DNA from: Chloroflexota bacterium
Lineage (GTDB): Bacteria; Chloroflexota; UBA11872; UBA12225; JAJDUF01
Direction: 5' to 3'
Length of the DNA: 64,000 bases
NCBI GenBank assembly: GCA_022826725.1
Contig: JAJDUF010000010.1
Span: 310,001-374,000 of the forward strand
The translations under genes and the position numbers were made by a program. The notes under the pieces were generated by a model that made no database searches, was not told the origin of the DNA, and saw only the letters and a list, made by a program, of their open reading frames with translations. This document shows, one piece after another, positions 14,401 through 22,607 of the stretch (position 1 is its first letter; each line of letters opens with the position of its first letter).

Positions 14401-16593
14401 CTATTCCCCATAGAGGAACAGCCGACCGTCATAGGTCCCGACGCAGAGTCCCGCGTCGGTCGGACAGGGCGCGGCACTGATCGGCGAGCCGAAGGCGGCG
14501 CGGCCGACGCACGCACCCGAGGCCTCGTCCAAGAGATAGAGCCAGCCATCTAAGCCGCCCACTAGGACGTAATCGCGCCAACGCACCGGGGCGGCCAGCA
14601 GCGAGCGGCCCTGCCGGCGGTAGCAGGTCATGGCCAGGAGCGCCTCGCCGGCCTGGAAGCACCAGCGCCGACGGCCAGAGTGGAGCGTATAGCTCTGCGC
14701 CTCCCCTGCCGCCGTGGTGACGTAAATGTAGTCGGAATCAGCCGCGAGTCCCGCGGCGTAGCTGCCGAGCAGGCCGGGGCGCTCCCATATCGTCTCTCCA
14801 GAGCGCGCCGCCAAGACGGCCAGGTTGCCGCCATCGCCAGCACAGACCAAGCGATCGCCGACCACGACCGGGCCGGCGCAGTAGTACTTGACCGGAAACG
14901 GTCGCTGCCAGGCGATAGCGCCGTCGGCTCGACGCAAGGCGAGAATGCCCTGGCTCGGAATCAAGACGATGAGCAGATCGTCGTAGAGCTGCGGCTCGGC
15001 GTAGGATCGCCCGGTACCTGGCGACAAGGGCGTGTGCCACAAGCGCCGGCCCGTCTCCGGATCGTAGGCCGCGCAGCCGTCGGTCGCCGCCACGTAGACC
15101 ACGCCGTCGGCAACGACCGGCGACGCGCAGACGGCCTGGCCCGGGTAGCCCGGCACCTCCGCCTGCCAAAGCATTTCGCCCTCACCGAGCGAGAACGCCG
15201 CGACCTGGCCGGTCACCGAGACAGCGACGCAGCTGCCGGCCTCGTCTCTACGCTGACTACCTGCGGGGGGAGACACAACGGCAACGCTATTCTTGACGAC
15301 CGCATCAGTGCGGGCCTGCCAGCGTAGCCGCCCCGTAGCCAACTCAAGACAAGACAAGCCACTTTGACCGGGATAGGCTTCATCTTGCTGGCTGACCAGC
15401 AGGTCTTGTCCCTGACACACGGGTGCCGCCCGGTGGATACCCCCCGGCACCTGCCACTGCCAACGGCGCCGCAGCGGCTGCGCGGCGTCGCCGAGCGCGA
15501 TCTCGGCCGGCGCCGTTGCGGCCGGCGGCCGCTCCGCCGCTGGCAGCGCGACCAAGTGCGCGCGGACTCCCTGGTCGGTGAAGCGGATATGGCGAAAGCC
15601 GCGCGGCCGGCCATCAATGCCGCCGAAACAGAGCGTCGGCGTCCCCAGCACGACGGTCTGCCCGTAGGACCAGACCTTGCTGGTATGCGCGTGACCGTGC
15701 AGCACGAGCCGCAGCGCGTAATGGCTTAGGCGGTCGAGTATCGCCGGCGGCGGCGGCGTATGCTGCACCAGCACGATCTCCTGCCCCGGCGGTTGCGCCG
15801 CGAGGTCGGCCCACAGCCACCGCTCCTTGCGCGCCCGATCCTCTTCCGAAAAGAAGGCCTCCTCGCTCGCATAAATGATGAAGTGTCGGCCGCCCCAATC
15901 GAAACTGTAGTAGGCCGGGCCAAGCACGGTTTCGTAGTTGCGGGTATACGTCGCACCGTTCCGGCTCTCGATGCGCTCTCCGTTGCCATCATGCCCACCA
16001 AACACCGAGCACACCGGCAGCGGCACCGATTCGGTGGCCGCCCGATAGCTGCGGAGCTGGGCCAACGTGCCGATATTGGTCAGGTCGCCGGTGGCGATGA
16101 CCAGATCGGGCGCCGCCGCGCTCACGCGCCGCAGGTCATCCGCCAGTTGCGCCTCCGACGGGTACTCGTGCCAGGGAGACGCCGTGTAGAGCTTCCAGCG
16201 CAGCGCGGCCTGGGAATCGTCGGCCGGCGGCGGCCCGGCCGCCGATAGCGCCGCGATTTGCTGCCGATCCTCGGCCTCGACGGTCACGTGCGTGTCGCTG
16301 ATATGCGCCACGCAAAAATCGCGGTTGGCCCGCTCCGGCGCCGGGATGAGCGGGAAGTCAGCACCGTCGGGAGGCTGCCGGGAAGAGCCGAGGGCGCGGA
16401 AAAAGGATTCCTGCGGCCGGTAGCGATCCGGCACCGTGACGGTGATGAATCGATGACTCGCCGGTTCGACGGGCAGGGCGTAATGGCCCGCGCCATCGGT
16501 GAGGACAACCGTCTCGCCATTGGAGACCGGAACACCGCCGACCCCGCCACCGGTCGCGGTGTCATAGACCTTGCCGCGGATGGTAAAAGTCAT
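14401..16593 (-). CDS. Metallophosphoesterase fused to a PQQ-type beta-propeller
   Basis: The 730-residue protein has three parts. Residues 1-85 resemble a carboxypeptidase-regulatory/calcineurin N-terminal beta-sandwich (IRGKVYDTATGGGVGGVPVSNG). Residues about 90-350 are a calcineurin-type phosphoesterase with AHISDTHV, IATGDLTNIG, FGGHDGNGE (in place of the usual GNHE) and LHGHAHTS metal motifs. Residues about 375-730 hold repeated blade-like segments (ATGRLRWQAR, GEMLWQAEV, TGRRLWHTPL, GAIAWQRPF, GETIWERPG, SGRRRWCFQ) typical of PQQ-binding-like propellers. There is no obvious signal peptide. The propeller may act as a scaffold or binding module; the substrate is unknown. Confidence 0.85.
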   Translation of the reverse strand: MTFTIRGKVYDTATGGGVGGVPVSNGETVVLTDGAGHYALPVEPASHRFITVTVPDRYRPQESFFRALGSSRQPPDGADFPLIPAPERANRDFCVAHISDTHVTVEAEDRQQIAALSAAGPPPADDSQAALRWKLYTASPWHEYPSEAQLADDLRRVSAAAPDLVIATGDLTNIGTLAQLRSYRAATESVPLPVCSVFGGHDGNGERIESRNGATYTRNYETVLGPAYYSFDWGGRHFIIYASEEAFFSEEDRARKERWLWADLAAQPPGQEIVLVQHTPPPPAILDRLSHYALRLVLHGHAHTSKVWSYGQTVVLGTPTLCFGGIDGRPRGFRHIRFTDQGVRAHLVALPAAERPPAATAPAEIALGDAAQPLRRRWQWQVPGGIHRAAPVCQGQDLLVSQQDEAYPGQSGLSCLELATGRLRWQARTDAVVKNSVAVVSPPAGSQRRDEAGSCVAVSVTGQVAAFSLGEGEMLWQAEVPGYPGQAVCASPVVADGVVYVAATDGCAAYDPETGRRLWHTPLSPGTGRSYAEPQLYDDLLIVLIPSQGILALRRADGAIAWQRPFPVKYYCAGPVVVGDRLVCAGDGGNLAVLAARSGETIWERPGLLGSYAAGLAADSDYIYVTTAAGEAQSYTLHSGRRRWCFQAGEALLAMTCYRRQGRSLLAAPVRWRDYVLVGGLDGWLYLLDEASGACVGRAAFGSPISAAPCPTDAGLCVGTYDGRLFLYGE

Positions 16594-16613
16594 CTTCTCT
16601 GCGCCAACAGCGC

Positions 16614-17681
16614 CTACCCCTTCAGATAGCGGTCCATGAACTCATAGGCGAGGCGACCGCTCCAGCGATGGCCGGCATCGAACTCGTCTCGCCACAGCTG
16701 GTCCTCAACGCCCAAGAGCCGATACGCCCGTGCCAAGGTGCGGTGCGCCGCGCGGCTGGCCGCAATCGGGAAGCCGTCATCCTGGATACCGGCCTCGATC
16801 AGCAGCGGGCGCGGAGCGATCAAGGCCGTCACGTCGGGTAGCTCCGCCCAGCGCAGCAACCCTGGCACGAATTGGCCGCCGCACAATCCCTGGTCCAGAG
16901 CGTACACCTTGAAGGTATTGAGGTACCCGCTAATCACGGTGGCCTGCAAGCGATCATCGAGGGCACTCACAAAGGTCGTGCGCGTGCCGCCCAGCGAGAG
17001 GCCGGCCACACCAATCCGCGCCGGGTCCACGTCCGGGCGACTTTGGAGATAGTCAATGCCGCGCCGGTCGTCCCAGACGGTCAGCGCGAGCAGGCTAAAC
17101 CCCAAGAGCGCCGCCTGGTTCCCGGCGCGGTCACACGGATCATAGCCACGCACCGGGTCCTCCGGGGACCACCGGCCGATGGCGCGCTCACCGAAGACCC
17201 GCGCATCGGGGCAGAGCACGACATAGCCTCGCCGCGCAAACTGCCGGCCGTAGTCGTAGTTGTAGCTGACGATGTGCTCGCGCACGACGGGATGCTCCTC
17301 CGCGACCCCGGCGACCTGCCCCTTGCCCCACCGTCCACCATGACCGTGCAGCGCCAGCACCGCGGGCAGCCGGACAGCCGGCGGGTCGCGGGGCCGCAGC
17401 AGCCACGCCGGCACCCAGACGTCCGGCTCGGATTGATAGACCACTTTCTCGCGGATCAGGCCATCATCCGCCAGCTCCGTGCGCTCCACGACCGTCGGGG
17501 CGAGATCGCAGGACGGCGGCGGCGGCACCATGCCGGCCAGCGTCTCGATCTTCTCGCGCAGACGCGCCCGCCACGTACGCCACTCCACCACCGTCTGCGC
17601 CCGGAAGTCCAGCGGCCGTTCCTGCCGCGCATAGGCCCGCTCCACCCAACGCTGGAACGCATAGTCATGGGCTACCGGCAT
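16614..17681 (-). CDS. Alpha/beta hydrolase, acetyl-xylan-esterase-like
   Basis: About 355 residues from ATG 17681 (MPVAHDYAFQRW), which has an ideal GAGGAGG site; the track start at 17834 adds 51 unlikely residues. The nucleophile elbow is GVAGLSLGGTRT (G-x-S-x-G-G). An Asp in a late strand (IEAGIQDDGFP) and a His near the end (DAGHRWSG) complete the expected triad. An ALHGHGGRWGKG oxyanion-hole-type segment precedes it. The length and order fit esterases of the acetyl-xylan-esterase/dienelactone-hydrolase type. It ends 20 bases before the phosphoesterase fusion gene starts, so the two are likely co-transcribed. Confidence 0.87.
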   Translation of the reverse strand: MPVAHDYAFQRWVERAYARQERPLDFRAQTVVEWRTWRARLREKIETLAGMVPPPPSCDLAPTVVERTELADDGLIREKVVYQSEPDVWVPAWLLRPRDPPAVRLPAVLALHGHGGRWGKGQVAGVAEEHPVVREHIVSYNYDYGRQFARRGYVVLCPDARVFGERAIGRWSPEDPVRGYDPCDRAGNQAALLGFSLLALTVWDDRRGIDYLQSRPDVDPARIGVAGLSLGGTRTTFVSALDDRLQATVISGYLNTFKVYALDQGLCGGQFVPGLLRWAELPDVTALIAPRPLLIEAGIQDDGFPIAASRAAHRTLARAYRLLGVEDQLWRDEFDAGHRWSGRLAYEFMDRYLKG

Positions 17682-17884
17682 ATCAACCTCCTCGCCTCGC
17701 CATTCCGGCCCCTCAATATAGGGCAATTTCCTAAGCGATGAGAAAATCGCCCCCCAGACCGTTGTCATCTTCCCACCCCCGGCCGATATGCACCCATTGA
17801 CGGGAGTGGCAGATGCAAGACCATCCTGGAGCACCGGGCACCGCCCGGCAGGGACCCACTCGCATTATCATGCTAGTCAACAGC

Positions 17885-18200
17885 GGTGGCGTAGCCACCC
17901 AGCCGAGGGCACCGGGTCATGAGCGACCCTGCGCCGCCTTGCGCGCGGCGCGGCATGGCCGCCTGAGTGCCGCTTCTACGGCACCGGGTGCTGACGTACC
18001 CCCGGCCACCACGGCCGGGGCGCCGGGTCAGTACTGTCTGAGTGCCGCCCCGAGGGCACCGGGTCATGGCAGACCCGCCGCCGCCCAGCGTGCGGCGGGA
18101 CATGACCGTCTGAGTGCCGCCCTCCAGGCACCGGATGCTGGCGCACGGCTGGCCGTTACGGCCACGCCGCCAAGTCATCACCGTCCGAGTGCCACCCTTG
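17885..18200. repeat. Tandem array of about 74-bp two-hairpin units
   Basis: Successive units start at about 17890, 17965, 18040 and 18112, with a partial unit at 18187 (unit lengths 75, 72 and 75 for the three best defined). Each opens with GAGTGCCGC...GGCACCGG, a short hairpin (GTGCC/GGCAC), followed by a longer hairpin. The long stems differ between units but stay paired: GCGCCGC/GCGGCGC, CCCCGGCC/GGCCGGGG, CCCGCCGC/GCGGCGGG and TGGCCG/CGGCCA. Outer pairs such as GGTCATG/CATGACC and CTGAC/GTCAG are also kept. This compensatory pattern suggests selection on DNA or RNA structure. Confidence 0.75.
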
Positions 18201-18337
18201 CTATCGCCACCGCGCCCTTGCCGGCTCACGTGCGCCGGCTGCTCCAGGTGGTCTTGCCCCGCGTCCCTGCCACTCCCCGTCCCCTGATCTACCCGCACTC
18301 CCACCGAAACCCCGCGAGCCGACGCTCCGTACCTACG

Positions 18338-18364
18338 CCCCCTCTCCACATGGTGGAGAGGGGG
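18338..18364. repeat. Perfect 12-bp hairpin
   Basis: CCCCCTCTCCAC and GTGGAGAGGGGG flank a three-base loop. The same CTCTCC/GGAGAG theme recurs imperfectly at 1005-1026, so it looks like a dispersed palindromic element rather than a gene-specific terminator. Confidence 0.65.
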
Positions 18365-18550
18365 CCGGGTGACGGGCCAAGGGCGCACCACACCTGGCAC
18401 TATCCGTGCGGCTTTGGCCCGTCAGGGGGTGAGGCTCACTCCACCACCCACCAAGTGCATCCTGCCACCCAGGTACCGCCCCGCCCGCAGACCTGCTCCG
18501 TCGCGGGCGCTGGCTCTCCTCGCCAACACCCCTCGCGCGCCCCGCCGGCG

Positions 18551-18597
18551 AGCGCAAGCCGCCGTCCCCCGCCGCAGCGGGCGGACCATAGGGAGGC
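18551..18597 (+). repeat. Dispersed repeat, copy C (3' half)
   Basis: This matches the second half of copy A (10296-10378): GCAAGCC, GTCCCCC, GCCGCAGCGGG, GGACCATAGGG and AGGCC in the same order. It ends three bases from the stop codon of the restriction-modification gene. The upstream half is not recognisable. Confidence 0.6.
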
Positions 18598-18599
18598 CA

Positions 18600-20450
18600 T
18601 CATACCGCCGGCAGCGCCTTCACAATCTCCACCGTGCGGACGCTGACCGTCGTCACGCGCTTCACCAGGTCCAGGATGTAGCGCGGCTCGCCCTGCTCCG
18701 CACACCAGTCGTTCGGATCGTTGACGATGCCGCTCGCCTTGTGCGTTCGCACCTGATAGCGGTCAAGCAGCCAGTCCAGCGCCGAGCGGGAGCCGAGCTG
18801 GTATTCGTGCGCGGCTTCCGGGATGCCGGTCAGCATGATGCCGGCGTTGTAGATAATGCGCGACTTGTCCGGGTGAGCACGCCGCCCGGCGTAGCTCATC
18901 TTCTCGACGCGGTATGCGCCGGACGCCTCCGCATCCCAGCCATGTACCCATAGCTCCTGCAGCGGCCACGGCTCGACCGTCTCGTAGTTGACGTGCAGGT
19001 CGGCCAACTGGCGGCCGGCCGCGACAAAGGCCCGGAAGTCGTCCCCGGAGGCCGCCATCGGAATCCGCGCGTGCGACTTTTGCAGATCGTTGGCAAAGGT
19101 TTCTCGCCACTGCGGCGAGTGGAGCACCCCGTAGGTGTAGTAGAACAGGTCGTCCTCGGTAATGGCTTGGTCGCGGTAATGCACCCGAAACTCATCCAGC
19201 GCATCGGAATTTATGTTGCTGATTCGAGTTAGCGCCGGGGACTGGTCGTCAAGCGCTAGTTGGGGGCCGGCGTCAGCACTATGGCCGGGGACATAGCGCC
19301 AGCGGGAGAAATAGCCGGTATTGCCAGTGGTCTGCAAGTCAGGTATGTTGCGCGTCATCAAGGTGTGGAATGGGGTACTCAACCCCAATCCTGTGAGGCA
19401 GATGCCAAGGTTTTCAGTATCCGGGCTAGGGTAAATCTGTGGGAGTTCTCTGATCATGTCGATCAGTTGCCGATTGAAGTACAGGTGCTGCTTGAAGAAT
19501 GGGCGATACGTGCTGATGGCAAAGCTAGAGTGATCCGCGGTATACGGTACTCCGTTAGCCAGGTCACGATATTTCTCCCGGGTCCAATGGAACTGCCGCT
19601 CATCTTCGGTAGCGAACGCCTTGGCCGCTCTGCTGCGTTCCGTGAGCTTACCCACGGGTTTGGTGTTTAGGAATCCCACCACTTGGGCATTGTAAAAATC
19701 CACACTCCTCTGGATACTTGCCTGTAGCTGCCGCTCTGATGAGGCGTAGCACCAGGCATCGCGGTTGGTTGCTAGCCCTAGTGTCCGCCGGTTGAATATG
19801 GGCGCAAGTCCGACACGCTCACCGGCACCGTTGTCCGCAGCCAGAGGACGGAGGTTTGGAAAGGCGTCATTACGCTGACCTATCCAGTCGTGGTGCCGGT
19901 CGGGTATGATAGTCTGCCAGTCAGTAGTCGCCAATCGGGAAGCAGCCAAGACTTCCAGCTTTTGCTCGCGGCTCAGGTAGTCGCCAATGTCGCGGTAGTA
20001 GATGGTGGCGCCCGGCGCCTCGTCACTGCGGCGGAGGCCGCAGTCTAGGTCTCCGGCCGGGGCCTGGGTTGCGGCCTCCGCCGCAACGACGGATGAGGGG
20101 GACGGCGTGGTGGCGGGGCCGGGCATTTTCACCAACAGCAGGATGGCGACACCGGCCCGGCTGCCGGAGCCGAATATCTTGCCGCCTTCCTGCTTGGACT
20201 TTTCGCCGGCGGTTCTTTGGTCGCCGCGTAGGTTGAAGCAGTAGATGGCATGAAACTCCTCGGCAATCGCCTTGCGGAAGCCGTCGAAGGCATTGGACTC
20301 GATAAATCCACCGTTGGTCACGAAAGCGACAACACCGCCCTCGGCGCTACCCTGCACCCGGTCGGAGGCCTGAAGAATGGCTTTGACATAGGGGTCGTAC
20401 AGAGGATTAAGGTTCTTTGTCTTGGAAGGTTCCGCGTAGCGTTTCGTCAC
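18600..20450 (-). CDS. ISP enzyme fragment 3: C-terminal methyltransferase part and target-recognition region
   Basis: This 616-residue open segment follows the third stop. It starts in the track at a GTG but is open from the codon after TAG 20493. It contains the remainder of the methyltransferase core (VVAFVTNGGFIESNAFDGFRKAI, GVAILLLVK) and the DNA-recognition region with motifs such as FISTYRPF-like SFAISTYRPFFKQHLYFNRQLID. A 77-bp palindromic element encodes an Ala/Pro-rich insert at about residues 110-145. The recognition part (about 19200-19960) is visibly less GC-rich than the rest. Independent translation is doubtful. Confidence 0.6.
   Translation of the reverse strand: MTKRYAEPSKTKNLNPLYDPYVKAILQASDRVQGSAEGGVVAFVTNGGFIESNAFDGFRKAIAEEFHAIYCFNLRGDQRTAGEKSKQEGGKIFGSGSRAGVAILLLVKMPGPATTPSPSSVVAAEAATQAPAGDLDCGLRRSDEAPGATIYYRDIGDYLSREQKLEVLAASRLATTDWQTIIPDRHHDWIGQRNDAFPNLRPLAADNGAGERVGLAPIFNRRTLGLATNRDAWCYASSERQLQASIQRSVDFYNAQVVGFLNTKPVGKLTERSRAAKAFATEDERQFHWTREKYRDLANGVPYTADHSSFAISTYRPFFKQHLYFNRQLIDMIRELPQIYPSPDTENLGICLTGLGLSTPFHTLMTRNIPDLQTTGNTGYFSRWRYVPGHSADAGPQLALDDQSPALTRISNINSDALDEFRVHYRDQAITEDDLFYYTYGVLHSPQWRETFANDLQKSHARIPMAASGDDFRAFVAAGRQLADLHVNYETVEPWPLQELWVHGWDAEASGAYRVEKMSYAGRRAHPDKSRIIYNAGIMLTGIPEAAHEYQLGSRSALDWLLDRYQVRTHKASGIVNDPNDWCAEQGEPRYILDLVKRVTTVSVRTVEIVKALPAV
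20018..20098. repeat. REPIN-like inverted palindrome pair inside the ISP gene
   Basis: Left arm CCTCGTCACTGCGGCGG... (20018-20049) and right arm (20063-20098) are inverted copies of each other; each is itself a palindrome (CTGCGGC/GCCGCAG and TTGCGGC/GCCGCAA). The element stays in frame and adds about 27 residues (AAEAATQAPAGDLDCGLRR...) to the protein. Confidence 0.7.
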
Positions 20451-20492
20451 TCGGTTGTCTATGGTCGGATACGCGCGGTTGTTATTCCTTGA

Positions 20493-22436
20493 CTAGGGCG
20501 GATTGCCGATGATGACGCGAATATCAAGTTTCCTTTGCCGCTCGATCCGCTCGTCGTTGCGTGGGAAAAGGGTTTCGACCAGGGGCGGCTCTTGCTCCGC
20601 CGCCTGAAGCGTATCGGTGAGGGCGATGCCGTTGAACGGCATGTATTCCATCGCGTCGGCGAGGTCGTGGTAGGTGGCCTCGATGTTGATGGCGGCGATG
20701 TAGTAGGCCAGCAGGAGCATATCGTTGGCGTGTAGCTCCGTTGCATACTTCCGCTGCAAGTCCTCCGGCTTGATGAGGCCGCTCTGTAGCAGGCGGGTGA
20801 TAAACGTGCCGGTGCCGACGAACGGGTCCAGCACATGGACCCCCTCGTCGCTGACCGAGACACCGAACTCCCGCTGCAGTACGTCCTCGACGCTGCGGAC
20901 GATGTAGTCCACCACCTCAGTCGGCGTATAGACGATGCCCAGCGACTTGGCAGTTTCCTTAAGCGCCAGGCTAAAGAACCGCTCGTACAGTTCCTTGATG
21001 ATTTGCTGTTTGCCCTCGGCATCGTTGACGCCCCGGGCACGCAGGCGCACATCCCGGTAGAAGCTCTCCAGCCCGGCGGTTTCCTTCTCCAGGCCGCGCT
21101 GCTCCAGACTGTCGAGCGTACTCTGCATCGCCTGGGATACCGGGTTATGCGTGGCGAAAGCGTAATCCTCGAACAGCGCATCAAATACCGGCTTGGTGAC
21201 GAGGTGCTGCGACAACATCCCGATGGCGTCGTCCTCAGTGATGCCGTCATTCAGGTTGTGCCGGATACCGGTGAGAAAGCGATCAAAGAGTGGCCGTACT
21301 CCAGCAGTGGGATTGTTCAGCAGCGACCGGATACGGGCCTCGTGCCGCGCAGCAATGTCGCGGATGTTCGTGGCCCATTTCTCCCAATAGCCGGGATCGG
21401 CGTACTTATCCACAATCTTGGCCAGGATCGCGTCCCGCAGCGCCGAGGAGCCGGCGATCAGGAGCGTGCCTTGGATCAGCTCCTCCTCGCTGTCGGCATC
21501 GGCGCCGCCGTCCCTGCCAATGCCCTGCCTTTGACCGTATGGCGGCGCCGCCGCGTGTCCAACGGTCAAGGCCAGTTGGTTGATCTTGGCCTCGAAGCGG
21601 TCGTCATGGGCGCTAATCGCATTGATAACCTGCCAGACGGCCTTGTAGTCACTGCTGCTGACCGTCTCCTGCGCCGTAGCACCGGGCGCCTGCGCGATGG
21701 GCAGGATGATATAGCCGCACTTCTTGTCACCCGCTCGGCGCATCACTCGGCCCACGGCCTGCACCACGTCAATGTCCGACTTGCGCGGATGCAGGAACAG
21801 GATGGCATCCAGCGCCGGCACGTCCACACCCTCGGTCAGGCAACGCGCATTGGTCAAGACATGGCACACGCCCTGCTCCGGCTCCCGCCGCAGCCAGGCC
21901 AGGCGCTCGGCGCGGTAGAGCGCGTTTTGCGTGCCGTCAACGTGCTCCACCTTGCAGCGCAGGCGGTTTCCTGTGCCGGGCCCCGATCCGGTATCGGCAC
22001 TGGCGCCGGCGGCGGTGATACAGCGGTCAATGACCTGGGGGAAGTACTTCGCAAAGTCCTTGGACTCCTGGATTCTGTTACTGAAGGCCACCGCCCGCTT
22101 GGCCGGCTGCGGGTCCGCACTGAAGTCAACGCCCGGCGCAGCCCGTTTACCGAGACCATTCCAGCACCCCACCATGCGGGCGCCGTTGTCCATATTGACA
22201 TCGGTCGCGGTATCGGAAAGTAGCTCGTTCAGGTCCATACCGACCTGTTCTTGGTCCACGTTGAAGATGATGACCTTGTATGGCGAGAGAATTTTCAGCT
22301 CGATGGCTTGACCAAAGCCGAGCCGGTGGAACTCCGGTCCGTACTGGCTCTCGTCATCCATGGACGCGACGGTGAGCTGGCTTTCGTTGGCCTTGCGCTT
22401 GGCCCGGTCGCCGTAGATACGCGGCGTGGCGGTCAT
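20493..22436 (-). CDS. ISP enzyme fragment 2: helicase C-terminal half and methyltransferase N-terminal half
   Basis: This 647-residue segment begins at MTATPRIYGDRAK, i.e. at helicase motif III, and is open upstream only to the TAG at 22494. It includes the second RecA-like domain (VLTNARCLTEGVDVPALDAILF, DVVQAVGRVMRR), a helical coupler, and methyltransferase motif I (HVLDPFVGTGTFITRL). It ends exactly at IIGNPP, where the Tyr codon of NPPY is TAG. Gly-rich inserts (ASADTGSGPGTGN and DGGADADSEEE) are present. By itself it lacks the nuclease, the Walker A motif and a complete methyltransferase. Confidence 0.6.
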   Translation of the reverse strand: MTATPRIYGDRAKRKANESQLTVASMDDESQYGPEFHRLGFGQAIELKILSPYKVIIFNVDQEQVGMDLNELLSDTATDVNMDNGARMVGCWNGLGKRAAPGVDFSADPQPAKRAVAFSNRIQESKDFAKYFPQVIDRCITAAGASADTGSGPGTGNRLRCKVEHVDGTQNALYRAERLAWLRREPEQGVCHVLTNARCLTEGVDVPALDAILFLHPRKSDIDVVQAVGRVMRRAGDKKCGYIILPIAQAPGATAQETVSSSDYKAVWQVINAISAHDDRFEAKINQLALTVGHAAAPPYGQRQGIGRDGGADADSEEELIQGTLLIAGSSALRDAILAKIVDKYADPGYWEKWATNIRDIAARHEARIRSLLNNPTAGVRPLFDRFLTGIRHNLNDGITEDDAIGMLSQHLVTKPVFDALFEDYAFATHNPVSQAMQSTLDSLEQRGLEKETAGLESFYRDVRLRARGVNDAEGKQQIIKELYERFFSLALKETAKSLGIVYTPTEVVDYIVRSVEDVLQREFGVSVSDEGVHVLDPFVGTGTFITRLLQSGLIKPEDLQRKYATELHANDMLLLAYYIAAINIEATYHDLADAMEYMPFNGIALTDTLQAAEQEPPLVETLFPRNDERIERQRKLDIRVIIGNPP

Positions 22437-22607
22437 GTAGAGGCGCTTGTGTCCGGCGATGAACCCGTTATCGTGAATCCGCTGGAACCCGGACTAATTT
22501 TTGCCAACTAGGCTCACGCCCGTCGTGCGATGCGCCTCGTCGCAGACGATGAGGTCGAATGCCGGAAGGCCGAATTCGCGCTGTGCCTTGGACACCACGT
22601 CCAGCGA

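Larger units (their letters stand above)
17682..18599. other. 918-bp noncoding, repeat-rich region
   Basis: No convincing gene is present. Long ORFs exist on both strands (17813-18646 plus, 17873-18400 minus), but they are low-complexity translations of repeats and one runs antisense into the neighbouring gene. The region holds a tandem hairpin array (17885-18200), a 12-bp-stem perfect hairpin (18338-18364) and a partial dispersed repeat (18551-18597). It separates the esterase gene start from the 3' end of the broken restriction-modification gene. Confidence 0.75.

Noticed and set aside
17885-18200. CRISPR array
   Set aside because: There are no identical direct repeats of 24-37 bp separated by unique spacers, and no cas genes; the whole 74-bp unit is repeated imperfectly.
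17873-18400. 175-residue minus-strand ORF with 24-25-residue repeats (GGTQTVMSRR...)
   Set aside because: The repeats follow the DNA hairpin units; the changing but paired stems make more sense as structure than as protein, and no start signal is evident.
17813-18646. 277-residue plus-strand ORF over the hairpin array
   Set aside because: The translation is a repetitive Ala/Pro/Arg-rich shadow of the noncoding repeats and runs antisense into the restriction-modification gene.
20835-22223. 462-residue plus-strand ORF antisense to the ISP gene
   Set aside because: It is a shadow of the helicase/methyltransferase frame, which carries clear motifs on the other strand.
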